A DNA stretch of 64,000 bases from DATBLE01 sp046732255 (GCA_046732255.1 JBKPMR010000016.1:124001-188000), one strand, 5' to 3'; shown: positions 33,810 through 42,908, numbered from the stretch's first letter. Translations and numbers: made by a program. The notes: a model not told the origin generated them from the sequence alone.

Positions 33810-34253
33810 ATGGGCTACGTCAGGCGAACGTCTCTGCCCGCTGGGTACTTCCACGTCTGGATCCGCGGCGATCCAGAGCTCGCCCCCTTTCAGACTCCGG
33901 ACGATCGGACGGCCGCGCTCGGGATGCTGCTCAAGGCCTGCGACCGGTTCGGCGTTCGAGTCGAGGCGGCCTGCATCATGACCACCCACTACCACGCGAT
34001 CCTGGTCGCGGCATCCGCCCCCATCTCGACCGCGCTCCAGTGGTTCCACTCCCGTTACGCCCGAGCGCTGAATCGGCGCCGGGAGCGATTCGGTCATGTC
34101 TTCGCCGAGCGCTTCCAATGCAAGTCCGTCGCCGAAGACGAGGTCTACGACCGCTGTGGATACGTCCTCGCGAACCCGGTCAAAGCCGGTCTCTGCGATC
34201 GGCTGCAGGACTGGCCCTGGTCCTACAGCAGATACGGCCTGGAGAACTTCTAG
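33810..34253 (+). CDS. REP-associated tyrosine transposase (RAYT, Y1/HUH superfamily)
   Basis: 147-residue single-domain transposase. It carries YFHVWIRG at the N-terminus, the metal-binding HYH triad at residues 60-62 in CIMTTHYHAIL, WFHSRYARALNRRRERFGHVF, and the C-terminal catalytic region CGYVLANPVKAGL (likely nucleophile Tyr118) followed by WPWSYSRYG. RAYTs cleave single-stranded REP hairpins and are single-copy genes that spread small palindromes. The flanking GTCTCTGAGAC hairpins are its probable substrates. The gene is complete. Its stop overlaps the convergent gene at 34250 by three bases. Confidence 0.9.
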   Translation: MGYVRRTSLPAGYFHVWIRGDPELAPFQTPDDRTAALGMLLKACDRFGVRVEAACIMTTHYHAILVAASAPISTALQWFHSRYARALNRRRERFGHVFAERFQCKSVAEDEVYDRCGYVLANPVKAGLCDRLQDWPWSYSRYGLENF

Positions 34254-34684
34254 AGCGTCGCGAAGTCTCGCTCGAACTGCTCGCGATCCTCGGGATCGAC
34301 GATCGCGTCGCCCGCGGCCCTCGCCTGGTCGCGCCACGATGCCGCGCGCTCGGGGTCTCCGGCGAGCGACGAGGCGCGTGCGAGCGCCTCGTACGCGTAC
34401 GCGAGGTCCCAGTCTCCGATCCCGGCCGCGCGGCAATGGTCGAGACACCGCTGGGCGTGCCACAACGCCGGCTCCGCGCGACCGAGAACGGTGTAGACGC
34501 GTGAGCAGAGCCATTCACCGCGGGCCAGGTTCTCGGGACCGCACTCCGGCGCCTCGCCCCAGGCAAACCGCGACGCGTGCGCCATGTGGAGCATCCGGTC
34601 GTCGTCGTCCCGCGACCCGAGCAACGTCCAGACGTCGTTGAAGAGCGCGGCCCCGCGCTGCCGCTCCTCCGAGCTGCCGCTCAC
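34250..34684 (-). CDS. hypothetical TPR-like protein coupled to acs
   Basis: 144-residue helical protein beginning with SGSSEERQRGAALFNDVW. Repeated helical pairs (HMAHASRFAWGEA, WLCSRVYTVLGRAEPALWHA, WDLAYAYEALARASSLAGD) look like TPR-type scaffolding. The GTG at 34682-34684 overlaps the acs stop by three bases, so it is translated with acetyl-CoA synthetase. Known families with this context are not recognised; a regulatory or chaperone role is only a guess. Confidence 0.7.
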   Translation of the reverse strand: MSGSSEERQRGAALFNDVWTLLGSRDDDDRMLHMAHASRFAWGEAPECGPENLARGEWLCSRVYTVLGRAEPALWHAQRCLDHCRAAGIGDWDLAYAYEALARASSLAGDPERAASWRDQARAAGDAIVDPEDREQFERDFATL

Positions 34685-36627
34685 TCCTCGCTCTGCTCGG
34701 CGCCGGCCCGCGTCCTGATCTCCTCGACCACGGCCGGATCGGCCAGCGTCGTCGTGTCGCCCAGCGGTCGTTGCTCGGCGACGTCCCGCAGCAGGCGCCG
34801 CATGATCTTGCCGCTCCGAGTCTTCGGCAGCTCCGGCGTGAAGACGACGTTCGCGGGCTTGGCGATCGGCCCGATCACGTGCGCGACGTGGTCGCGGAGC
34901 TCCTCCATCATCTCCACCGAGCCGTCGTTGGCGCCTCGGAGCGTGACGTAGGCAACGATCGCCTGGCCGGTGAGCGAGTCGGCCCGCCCGCACACCGCCG
35001 CCTCGGCGACCGCCGGGTGGTCGACCAGAGCCGACTCGACCTCGATCGTCGAGATCCGATGTCCGGAGACGTTCATCACGTCGTCCACGCGGCCGAGGAG
35101 CCAGAAGTCGCCGTCACCGTCGCGCCGGGCGCCGTCGCCGGCAAAGTACATGCCGGGAAAGCGCGACCAGTACGTCTCCTCGTACCGGTCCGGGTCCTTG
35201 TAGATCCCGCGCAGCATCCCGGGCCAGGGCCTGCGCAGGACGAGGTAGCCGCCGCCTCCGGGCGGCACCTCCTGGCCCGATTCGTCCACCACTGCCGCGT
35301 CGACGCCGGGGAACGGACGGGTCGCCGAGCCCGGCTTGAGCGTCGTCACGCCCGGCAGCGGCGTGAGCAGGATCATCCCCGTCTCCGTCTGCCACCAGGT
35401 ATCGACGATCGGGGTCCGGTCGCCGCCGATGTGCTCGCGGTACCAGACCCAGGCTTCGGGGTTGATCGGCTCGCCGACCGTGCCGAGCAGCCGCAGGGAG
35501 GAGAGATCGTGCCGCTCCGCGTACTCCGCCCCCCACTTCATGTGCGCGCGGATCGCGGTCGGCGCCGTGTAGAGGACGGTCACGCCGTAGCGCTCGACGA
35601 TCGCCCACCAGCGGTCCTTGTCCGGATAGTCCGGCGTGCCCTCATAGATCACGCCCGTCGTGCCGTGCCCCAGCGGCCCGTAGACGATGTACGAATGGCC
35701 GGTGATCCAGCCGACGTCCGCCGCGCACCAGTAGACGTCGGTGTCCGCCTTGACGTCGTGGACGTAGTGGTGCGTCGACACCGCGCCGACGAGGTAGCCC
35801 CCCGTCGTATGAGCGATGCCCTTCGGCTTCGCGGTGGTGCCGCTCGTGTACATGAGGAAGAGGAGATCCTCGGCGTCCATCGGCTCGCACGGGCACGCCG
35901 CGGCCGAGACGGCGACCTCGTCCCACCAGACGTCGCGCCCGTCCCTCATCGCGACGTCGCCGCCTGTCCGCCGTAGGACGACGCACCTCTTCGCACCCGG
36001 CACGTCCGCCAGGGCAGCGTCGGCGATCGCCTTCAGCGGCACGGTCGTCCCGCGCCGCCACGCCTCGTCCTGCGTGATCAGCACCTCGCACTCCATGTCG
36101 TTCATCCGCGCCGAGAGCGACTCGGCGGAGAAGCCGCCGAAGACGACCGTGTGCGGCGCGCCGAGCCGGGCGCACGCGAGCATCGCGATCGGCAGCTCCG
36201 GGACCATGCCCATGTAGATCGCGACCGGTGTCCCCCGCCGAACGCCCAGCTCCCGGAGAGCGTTCGCCAGCCGGGTCGTCTCGCGCAGGAGGTCGGCGAA
36301 CGTCACCACGCGCCGGTCGTCTGCGGGCTCGCCCTCCCAGTAGTAGGCGACCTTGTCACCGCGGCCCGCCTCGACGTGACGGTCGACGCAGTTGAAGCAG
36401 GCGTTCAGCGTCCCGCCGAGGTACCACTTGGCATACGGGAGCTCCCACGCGTACAGCTCCGTGAACGGTTCGAACCAGGTCACCCGCTCGCGCCCCTCCC
36501 GCTCCCACAGCTCCTCGAACGGCACGTCGTACAGGTCGGGCTGGGCATTCGCCTGCGCGGCGAATTCCGGCGGCGGCGGGTACCGTCGGTCCTCGGCGAG
36601 CAGGGTCTCGATCGCGACGTCGCTCAA
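34681..36627 (-). CDS. acs: acetyl-CoA synthetase
   Basis: 648-residue enzyme converting acetate, ATP and CoA to acetyl-CoA. YTSGTTAKPKGIAHTTGGYL is the adenylation P-loop, TWWQTETGMILLTPLPG the core motif A5. The acetyl-pocket tryptophan is in DTWWQTE. PKTRSGKIMRRLLR carries the lysine that is classically acetylated for regulation. TTG at 36625-36627 gives the standard N-terminus and overlaps the upstream peptidase stop (TTGA). Length matches Acs. A second acyl-CoA ligase lies at 23116-24981. Confidence 0.95.
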   Translation of the reverse strand: MSDVAIETLLAEDRRYPPPPEFAAQANAQPDLYDVPFEELWEREGRERVTWFEPFTELYAWELPYAKWYLGGTLNACFNCVDRHVEAGRGDKVAYYWEGEPADDRRVVTFADLLRETTRLANALRELGVRRGTPVAIYMGMVPELPIAMLACARLGAPHTVVFGGFSAESLSARMNDMECEVLITQDEAWRRGTTVPLKAIADAALADVPGAKRCVVLRRTGGDVAMRDGRDVWWDEVAVSAAACPCEPMDAEDLLFLMYTSGTTAKPKGIAHTTGGYLVGAVSTHHYVHDVKADTDVYWCAADVGWITGHSYIVYGPLGHGTTGVIYEGTPDYPDKDRWWAIVERYGVTVLYTAPTAIRAHMKWGAEYAERHDLSSLRLLGTVGEPINPEAWVWYREHIGGDRTPIVDTWWQTETGMILLTPLPGVTTLKPGSATRPFPGVDAAVVDESGQEVPPGGGGYLVLRRPWPGMLRGIYKDPDRYEETYWSRFPGMYFAGDGARRDGDGDFWLLGRVDDVMNVSGHRISTIEVESALVDHPAVAEAAVCGRADSLTGQAIVAYVTLRGANDGSVEMMEELRDHVAHVIGPIAKPANVVFTPELPKTRSGKIMRRLLRDVAEQRPLGDTTTLADPAVVEEIRTRAGAEQSEE

Positions 36628-37760
36628 GGCTTGAGCTCGTACGGATACTCGGTCAGGTTCTCCGCGCCGTCCCCGGTGACGAGCACGAGGTCCTCGAGCC
36701 GCACTCCGCCGTAGCCGTGGCGGTACAGGCCCGGCTCGAGCGTGATCACGTCGCCGGCGACTATCGTTCCCGGCGCACGGCCGAGCGACGGCGCCTCGTG
36801 CACCTCGAGGCCCACCCCGTGACCGAGACCGTGGAAGAAGCCGTCCTCGAGCACCTCGCCGGGCTTCTTCGAGAGCTGGGTCGGCTCGCCGGCCTCGTGA
36901 AAGAGCTCGCAGACCAGCCGGAAAACATCGACGGCGGCGCGGCCGGGGCGAACAGCTTCGAGCGACCGGTCGAGCGCCTTCTTGCACAGCGCGTGGTAAC
37001 GGACGATCTCCTCCGCCGGCTCACCGACCACGTACGTTCGCGTCATGTCCGCGTAGCACGCGGTCTCGATGTCCTTCGGCCAGAGGTCGATGACGATCGG
37101 CTCGCCCGCGGCGATCGGGCCGGAGCCCGTGTCGTGACCGACCGCGCTCTGCGGTCCGTGGGCGACGATGAACTCCTCGGCGGCCACTCCGCAGGCGGTG
37201 AAAGCCTCCATGATCGCCGTTTTGATGCGCTCTGACGTGAGCGGCGCACCGTCGACGATCAACCCGCCGCCGTTGGGCTCGGCTCGCCGGAGCAGCGCCC
37301 GGGCCGCATCCATGCCCGCCTCTGCCGCCCTCTGCGCCCGCCTGATCCCGGCGAGCTGCACGTCTGTCTTCACCCGGCGCCGGTCCTGGAAGAGCTCGAG
37401 CTCGGGCTGGATCGTCACGCCCTCCTCTCGCAGCCGGTCGGCGAAGCGGGCCGGGAAGGTCCAGGGCACCACGGCCTCGGTGACGCCCAGCTCGCGGCAC
37501 GCGTTGACGGCGACCTCCAGATAGACCTCGTCCCGGGGAAGACCCTTTGCGATCAGATCGTCGTAGCCGAACTCCTCATACGCGTGGGGCATGGGAGAGC
37601 CCGGAACCGCCCGCACGCGGTCGATCTCGAACGAGGTGAGGACGACGTGGCGCGCTCCGTCGCGCTCCGCGTACAGAAACGGATCGGGGATGCCGATCGT
37701 CACTTCATGCCGCATCTCCGGGGAGCGGATCGTGTCGGCGTAGATCAGGACGTCTGGCAC
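36624..37760 (-). CDS. M24 family Xaa-Pro aminopeptidase-like protein
   Basis: 378-residue creatinase-fold metallopeptidase. An N-terminal domain (1-150) is followed by the pita-bread catalytic domain, with metal-ligand motifs IVIDLWPKDIETACYADMTRT, GLGHGVGLEVHEAPSL and TLEPGLYRHGYGGVRLEDLV. It should cleave N-terminal residues before proline in peptides. Start is ATG 37758-37760. It is the first gene of a three-gene unit with acs and the TPR-like gene, and diverges from the amidohydrolase across about 30 bases. Confidence 0.9.
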   Translation of the reverse strand: MPDVLIYADTIRSPEMRHEVTIGIPDPFLYAERDGARHVVLTSFEIDRVRAVPGSPMPHAYEEFGYDDLIAKGLPRDEVYLEVAVNACRELGVTEAVVPWTFPARFADRLREEGVTIQPELELFQDRRRVKTDVQLAGIRRAQRAAEAGMDAARALLRRAEPNGGGLIVDGAPLTSERIKTAIMEAFTACGVAAEEFIVAHGPQSAVGHDTGSGPIAAGEPIVIDLWPKDIETACYADMTRTYVVGEPAEEIVRYHALCKKALDRSLEAVRPGRAAVDVFRLVCELFHEAGEPTQLSKKPGEVLEDGFFHGLGHGVGLEVHEAPSLGRAPGTIVAGDVITLEPGLYRHGYGGVRLEDLVLVTGDGAENLTEYPYELKP

Positions 37761-37789
37761 GCCCGGGCAATCTACCTAGACTGGGAACC

Positions 37790-38941
37790 ATGGATCCGGT
37801 CGCCCGGGCGCGAGAGCTGATCGACCAATGGGACGCCGAGCTGCGACGCGAGCTGCCGCCTGACGCGCAGATCTTCGACGCACACCTCCACCTCGGCCAC
37901 GACATCGACGGGATGATCGGGGACTACGAGGAGCTCGAGCGCGTGATGGCGAGCTACGGGATCTCGCGGGCGTTCATGTTCTGCATGGACGAGCCCGATC
38001 GCCACCCCGGCTTCCGAGCGCCGAACGACCGGACACTCGAGTACGCCGCCCGCAGCGAGGGACGGCTGATCCCCTTCGTCCGGCTCGACCTCGCGGAAGA
38101 CCCGATCGAGGAGGCGACCCGCTGCCTCGACCGCGGCGCGAAGGGGATCAAGCTGCACCCACGCGCCCAGAAGTTCCTCCTCAACGACGAGCGTCTTGCT
38201 CCGGTGTTCGCGGTCGCCGCGGAACGGCGGGTGCCGATCCTGATCCACGGCGGGCGTGGCCTGCCGCCGATCGCGGACGACCTCGCGCGGCTCGTCGACA
38301 CCTACCCCGAGGCGCAGCTGATCATCGCCCACGCCGGGATCGCCGATCTCGGCGCATTGATGCGCCACTTCGCCGGCAAGGCGGGTGTCTACTTCGACAC
38401 GTCGGCCTGGAGCCCGATCGACCTGCTCGACTTCTTCCGCCAGGTCTCGCCCGAGCAGGTGCTGTATGCGTCCGACTACCCCTACGGCCAGCAGCCGGCG
38501 TCGCTCCTGATCGCGCTGCGCACCGCGAAGGTCTCCGGGCTCCGCGACGACCACCTACGCGGGATGCTCGGCGGAAACGCGAACCGGATCGCCGACGGCG
38601 AACCTCCGCTCGAGCCCACGCCCGCGAAGGGAAGCGACACCTTCACCCAGCCGATGGTCCTGGCGCGCATCCACCAGTACCTATCGATGGCGTCTCCCCT
38701 GCTCTGGACGCGTCAGCCCGACACGGTCGGTGTCCTCGGCCTGGCCCTGAACGCCTGCGAGGAGAACGGCCATTCAAGCGGCGACCTCGACCGGATTCGG
38801 GAGCTGCTCCTCTGCGCCCAGGACCTCTGGCGTGCGTCACCGGACATCGAGGACGAGCGTGATCGCATGCGGGCGATCCGCAGCACGTTCCGGCTGATCC
38901 ACCTCGCCGACATCCTGGCGGTCACGTCCGGCGCCGACTAG
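37790..38941 (+). CDS. amidohydrolase-family protein (TIM-barrel, decarboxylase-like)
   Basis: 383-residue metal-dependent hydrolase-like protein. The first metal motif is FDAHLHLGHDIDGMIG. GAKGIKLHPRAQKF, RVPILIHGGRGLPP and IIAHAGIADLGALM are strands with histidine ligands. YASDYPYGQQPASLL is the final aspartate motif, as in ACMSD/amidohydrolase_2 proteins. A roughly 100-residue helical tail (from about 285) is extra. The reaction is unknown. ATG 37790 is the first start after the short divergent region. Confidence 0.85.
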   Translation: MDPVARARELIDQWDAELRRELPPDAQIFDAHLHLGHDIDGMIGDYEELERVMASYGISRAFMFCMDEPDRHPGFRAPNDRTLEYAARSEGRLIPFVRLDLAEDPIEEATRCLDRGAKGIKLHPRAQKFLLNDERLAPVFAVAAERRVPILIHGGRGLPPIADDLARLVDTYPEAQLIIAHAGIADLGALMRHFAGKAGVYFDTSAWSPIDLLDFFRQVSPEQVLYASDYPYGQQPASLLIALRTAKVSGLRDDHLRGMLGGNANRIADGEPPLEPTPAKGSDTFTQPMVLARIHQYLSMASPLLWTRQPDTVGVLGLALNACEENGHSSGDLDRIRELLLCAQDLWRASPDIEDERDRMRAIRSTFRLIHLADILAVTSGAD

Positions 38942-38985
38942 TCAACCGCGAACTACCGGTCGGTTCCTTCTGGCCTTGGCCGTTC

Positions 38986-39095
38986 CCGCGCGGAGCGCGA
39001 GCGCATGGCCAGGCTTGGCCCGGCCATGCTGCGATCACAGATGCCGCGCGGAGCGCGAGCGCGTGGCCGGGCTTTTGCCCGGCCACGCTGCGATT
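38986..39095. repeat. tandem 58-base repeat with hairpins
   Basis: Two direct copies starting at 38986 and 39044, each opening CCGCGCGGAGCGCGAGCGC. The first contains GCATGGCC/GGCCATGC arms, the second a perfect 12-bp GCGTGGCCGGGC/GCCCGGCCACGC hairpin (39061-39088) with a TTTT loop. It lies between convergent gene ends and is probably a bidirectional 3'-end element. Confidence 0.75.
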
Positions 39096-39098
39096 CAT

Positions 39099-39542
39099 CT
39101 ACTGACGCCGCGCGCGCGTCCTGAGGGTGACGCCGAACGCGATCAGCGCGAGGCCGATGGCGAGCGGAACCCAGAGCGCAAGCCCTGTGAAGGGCAGCTG
39201 GGTCGACGGCTTCGCCGACGTCTTCGCAACCGCCTCGGCAGCCTGCTTCGGCTGCGACTTCTGCGCGGTCTTCGGCGTGAACTTCGCCGCCGTCTTCGGC
39301 TTGTACTTCGTGTACTGCGCCGACGCCGACGTCGCGTTGTGCTTGGTCGTCGCGGCAGTACCGATCCCGCCGAACGACGCGACCGCGACCACGACGAGGC
39401 CGGCAAGCGCCAGCCACAGCCCGACGCGGACGCGCCGGACTCGACCTCTGACGTCGCCGGCAAGCGAGGTAACGAACTCGGAACGCGGCTCCGAACGGCC
39501 CGCGTGGAGCTCGCCCTCGACATCGAATCTTTCGTCCTTCAC
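39099..39542 (-). CDS. membrane protein with C-terminal LPFTG sorting-like signal, downstream of a sigma factor
   Basis: 147-residue protein. A cytosolic, charged segment (FDVEGELHAGRSEPRSEF) precedes one membrane helix at about 42-60, then a lysine/threonine/alanine-rich linker with KPKT/TPKT repeats. The tail LPFTGLALWVPLAIGLAL plus RTRARRQ looks like a sortase substrate or simply a second membrane helix. It follows the ECF-like sigma gene by 75 bases. The N-terminal segment resembles the cytosolic anchor of single-pass anti-sigma factors, so it may regulate that sigma factor (inference). GTG 39540-39542 has a good GGGGAG upstream. Confidence 0.65.
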   Translation of the reverse strand: MKDERFDVEGELHAGRSEPRSEFVTSLAGDVRGRVRRVRVGLWLALAGLVVVAVASFGGIGTAATTKHNATSASAQYTKYKPKTAAKFTPKTAQKSQPKQAAEAVAKTSAKPSTQLPFTGLALWVPLAIGLALIAFGVTLRTRARRQ

Positions 39543-39617
39543 TCTCCCCTCCCTCTGAGGTTCACAGTGTCTGTAAACAGCCCTACATAGAGAACTATCG
39601 CGGCGGGGCCGAAACCC

Positions 39618-40142
39618 TTACAGCCCGCCCGCATCGCGTAACGGCGCGGGCTCCGTCTCCTCGGCCTCGAGCACGCGGCGGAGGCGCGAGAGCGCGCGGT
39701 GGAGCGCAACCTCGACCGCGTTGGTCTGCATGTCCATCACCTGCGCGATCTGGGGAGCGGTCAGCTCGGCTCCGTAGCGCAGGGCGACCAGCTCCTGGTC
39801 TCGCTCGCTCAGCTGCGCTAGTGCCGCGGCGAGGGTGAGACGCCGGACGCTGTCGTCCTCCAGGCTGGCCGTGCCGGCGGTCTCCTCGAGCTCGGCCTGA
39901 TCACGTGGCCGGGAGCCGAGCGCGGCATCGACGCACCGCCGCGCGATCCCGAGCAACCAGGCAACCGGCTCGCCCTTCGTCTCGTCGTAGCTCCCCCGGT
40001 ACCGGATCGCCCGCTCGAAGACCTCGCTGGTGACGTCCTCCGCGTCATGGCTGTCCCCCAGGCGGTAGGCGGCGTACGCGTACACCTGAGGGATCAGGGT
40101 CTCGGGATCGGCGAGCGGATCGCGGCCGCGGAGGCGCCTCAT
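39618..40142 (-). CDS. ECF-type RNA polymerase sigma factor
   Basis: 174-residue alternative sigma factor with region 2 (LIPQVYAYAAYRLGDSHDAEDVTSEVFERAI) and region 4 (LSERDQELVALRYGAELTAPQIAQVMDM, then HRALSRLRR). It lacks region 3, as usual for group IV. The ATG overlaps the stop of the O-antigen ligase/TPR gene (ATGA). Its neighbour at 39099-39542 may be a membrane-bound regulator. The target promoters are unknown, but the operon suggests control of envelope glycan functions. Confidence 0.85.
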   Translation of the reverse strand: MRRLRGRDPLADPETLIPQVYAYAAYRLGDSHDAEDVTSEVFERAIRYRGSYDETKGEPVAWLLGIARRCVDAALGSRPRDQAELEETAGTASLEDDSVRRLTLAAALAQLSERDQELVALRYGAELTAPQIAQVMDMQTNAVEVALHRALSRLRRVLEAEETEPAPLRDAGGL

Positions 40143-42061
40143 CCGCCCGCCCCCGGCTTCAGGCGATCGTCCAACGGGTTGAGCCTGGACGCCTCGGCGA
40201 ACGCCCGCTGGCGCTCGATGCCGCGGCTCGCGAGAGCGAGCTCGTACCACAGCGTCCAGTCGCGCGGATCCTTCTCGATCGCCTTGTGGAAGCTGACCCG
40301 TGCCGCCGCGACGTTCCCGGACAGCTGCTGCGCCTCGCCGAGCTTGCGCCACGGCTCAGGCGACCAGGACGCGAATCGCATCGCGTCGTGGGCCTGCAAC
40401 CCGGCCCGCGCGAAGTGGCCACCGTCGGTCGACTTCGAGCTCGCCGAGACGGCGCTGTTGCCGAGCAATCCCAGCAGTGCGAATCCAAACAGTCCTGCGA
40501 CTGCGACCAGACCGGTGAGGCGGACGCTCCGCCGTAGTTGGCTCGGCTCGCGGTCCGATCGGCCGGCGGCCAGGAGTCCGATCCCGCAGAAGAGCGCGGT
40601 CAGCGTCACGGCCGGGAGCTCCCAGTCCCAGTCGCCGGCGGCGTGCAGGAGGTAGGCGCAGTAGGCGCCGCAGACGATCGGCACCAACGGGGCCGAGCGG
40701 GCCCGGCGCACCGCAGCGAGCGGTGTCCCGAAGACGACGACGACCAGCGCCAGCCCGACCGGCCCGAGCTCGGCGAGCGACTCGAGGTAGAGGCTGTGGG
40801 CATCGTGCACCGTGTCCGGGACGCGCCGGTTCTGCATCCAGAACTGGGCGTATGTGCCCGGCCCGTCGCCCAGCGCGGGATGCGCCTTCACCTGCTGCCA
40901 GGCGGTGTGCCAGTTCTCGACCCGCCCGTTCGCAGAGAGCTTGAAGAGCCTGCTGTTCAGATCGTCTGCCGTCGGGTTGATCGGTGCCGCCGTGAACGCG
41001 TCGTAGCCCTTCCGGGCGAGGGTCTGCGGGAAGCCGTACCGCCCGAAGATCACGATCAAGAAGGCCGCGAGCAGAAACAGGAGCGTGCCCGCGTAGACGC
41101 GCCGGGCGCGGTACGAGAAGGACACCGTCGAGCCGATCCAGTCGACGGTGAGGATCGTCAACGATGCGGCAACCACAAGGCCGATCGCGATCACCGCGAG
41201 GCCGTGGCCGTCGACGCTCGCCGCCGCCAGGTCTGCCGTCTGGTGTGTCAGCGCCGACGACGTCGAGGCGACGCCGACCGCAATCGCCGACCACGGCGTG
41301 AGCACGAGCGTCGTGGTCATGAGCTGCAGCCGCCGCGGGTCGAGGGCGACGGCAAGCGCAAGGCCGAAGAAGAACGCGATCCAGCTCCCGCGGCTGTACG
41401 TGAAGTAGAGGACGAGCATGAAGATCACCGTCGAGCCCGCCGCCAGGCACCGGACCAGCGGCCCGCTGCGGGCGGCGAGACCGAGGGCGAGCAGCCCGCC
41501 CATCGCGGCGAGGATCCCGAGCCCGTTCCAGTAGCCGATCGGGGAGGTCAGGCGGTAGCCCGAGATCGGGTCGAAGCTGCCCAGCCGGTCGGGAAAGAGC
41601 CTCGTCAGCAGCGCGTAGGTCACGACCCCGGCAGAGCCGAACCACAGTCCGACCATCAGCGAAGCGACCGACCGGCGGCGGACGAGCAGGAGCCCCGCTG
41701 CACCGGCGGCCAGGTAGACGAGCATCCGCTCGCACTCCTGGACGGAGAGCGGGAAACTGGCCGTCCACAGGAGCGACAGCGCGATCCACGCCGCGAGCGT
41801 TGCGAGGGCTCCCAGAAACAGCATGTCCAGCAAGGCGAGCTCGACGGTGACGCCTGCGGCCAGAGCCAACGCGGCGACCAGGAGAAGCGCGAGGCTCGCC
41901 CAGCCCCAGGAGACCGGGAAGTAGCCGCCGTTGGCGAAACCGAGGGCGCCGACGCTGGCGCAGGCGGCGAGTGCGAGCGGGATACCGGCGAAGGTCAGGA
42001 CGCGGGTGAGCGACATCCGGGTCGCGGGCAGGTGCGCGCGAACGGCGCTGACTTCAGCCAT
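40139..42061 (-). CDS. O-antigen ligase family membrane protein with C-terminal TPR
   Basis: 640-residue protein. The first about 500 residues contain some 12-13 membrane helices with the Wzy_C-type loop (LGDGPGTYAQFWMQNRRV, HDAHSLYLESLAELG), typical of O-antigen ligase/polymerases. The last about 100 residues form soluble TPR-like helices (WRKLGEAQQLSGNVAAARVSFHKAI). It is likely to act on lipid-linked surface polysaccharide. It is coupled to the sigma factor. It shares general family membership with the protein at 4622-6118 but not sequence detail. Confidence 0.85.
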   Translation of the reverse strand: MAEVSAVRAHLPATRMSLTRVLTFAGIPLALAACASVGALGFANGGYFPVSWGWASLALLLVAALALAAGVTVELALLDMLFLGALATLAAWIALSLLWTASFPLSVQECERMLVYLAAGAAGLLLVRRRSVASLMVGLWFGSAGVVTYALLTRLFPDRLGSFDPISGYRLTSPIGYWNGLGILAAMGGLLALGLAARSGPLVRCLAAGSTVIFMLVLYFTYSRGSWIAFFFGLALAVALDPRRLQLMTTTLVLTPWSAIAVGVASTSSALTHQTADLAAASVDGHGLAVIAIGLVVAASLTILTVDWIGSTVSFSYRARRVYAGTLLFLLAAFLIVIFGRYGFPQTLARKGYDAFTAAPINPTADDLNSRLFKLSANGRVENWHTAWQQVKAHPALGDGPGTYAQFWMQNRRVPDTVHDAHSLYLESLAELGPVGLALVVVVFGTPLAAVRRARSAPLVPIVCGAYCAYLLHAAGDWDWELPAVTLTALFCGIGLLAAGRSDREPSQLRRSVRLTGLVAVAGLFGFALLGLLGNSAVSASSKSTDGGHFARAGLQAHDAMRFASWSPEPWRKLGEAQQLSGNVAAARVSFHKAIEKDPRDWTLWYELALASRGIERQRAFAEASRLNPLDDRLKPGAGG

Positions 42062-42342
42062 CCGTCACAGCGTAGGGCAATACCCGCCGGGCACAACCAC
42101 CGGGCATCGGGAATCCCGAGCAACCGCCGCCAGCGGGTTCAAAACCACTCGTTTGGGGGAAATGCAGCGGTTGATCCCTCCCCGACCGAAGATCATCGTA
42201 GGATAGGCCCCTTCAAAAGCCCTCCCCGGCTCCGGCATTACGGACTGAGGCAGTGCAGTCCGGTGCAGGGGTCGACCAATTTACGTCGAAGCCGCCCGTG
42301 CGCCCCTTTATCGACACCGCCCAGTTGCCGATAACAACACCA

Positions 42343-42900
42343 ATGAGGCGTCTGCTAACCGGTCTCACCGTGGCCGCGGCCTTGGCGTTGGCCGGAATGA
42401 TCGCGGTTTCGAGCAGCGCTGCTACCTCGGCCCGCTCCGGCTCCGGCACGCACTCGGGTCAGCGCGTCGGTCTGCCGCAACTCCAGAACCAGGTGCTGGT
42501 CGGCATCAACGACCTCCGCCGCAAGGCGGGTCTCGTCCCGCTCAAGCTGAGCGCGGCTCTGACTGCGGCTGCGTACGAGCAGTCGGCGTCGATGGCCGAG
42601 CACGGCTTCTTCTCCCATACGTCCTACGGCGGGTCCCCCTTCTGGAAGCGCGTCGCCGCGAAGTACGCGGCGCGCAGCCGGTCCTGGAGCGTCGGCGAGA
42701 ACCTCGTCTGGCGCTCTCCCTGGCTGGACTCGCAGTCCGCGCTCGAGCTCTGGCTGCAGAGCCCGGAGCACAAGAAGAACATGCTGTCGCCGGTCTGGCG
42801 CGAGATCGGACTCGGTGCGGTGCACGCCGCGTCGGCGCCCGGCGTCTACGAAGGGCGCGAGGTCACCATCCTGACCGCCGACTTCGGCGTTCGGCATTAG
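42343..42900 (+). CDS. secreted CAP (SCP/PR1-like) domain protein
   Basis: 185-residue exported protein. A signal peptide MRRLLTGLTVAAALALAGMI is followed from about residue 45 by a CAP domain: LLVGINDLRRKAGLVPLKLS-like start, AYEQSASMAEHGFFSHTSYGG, WSVGENLVWRS, LWLQSPEHKKNML and VWREIGLGAV. The conserved His and Glu pocket residues are visible. Bacterial CAP proteins are extracellular and of unclear biochemistry. ATG 42343 is chosen for the signal peptide. The 281 bases upstream hold no gene and no riboswitch I can recognise, only a weak TTGATC/TAGGAT promoter candidate near 42172-42200. Confidence 0.9.
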   Translation: MRRLLTGLTVAAALALAGMIAVSSSAATSARSGSGTHSGQRVGLPQLQNQVLVGINDLRRKAGLVPLKLSAALTAAAYEQSASMAEHGFFSHTSYGGSPFWKRVAAKYAARSRSWSVGENLVWRSPWLDSQSALELWLQSPEHKKNMLSPVWREIGLGAVHAASAPGVYEGREVTILTADFGVRH

Positions 42901-42908
42901 GTAGAAAA

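Noticed and set aside
42062..42342. Riboswitch (for example cyclic di-AMP type) upstream of the CAP-domain gene
   Set aside because: I looked for the conserved ydaO-type motifs and did not see them; the region shows only a weak promoter.
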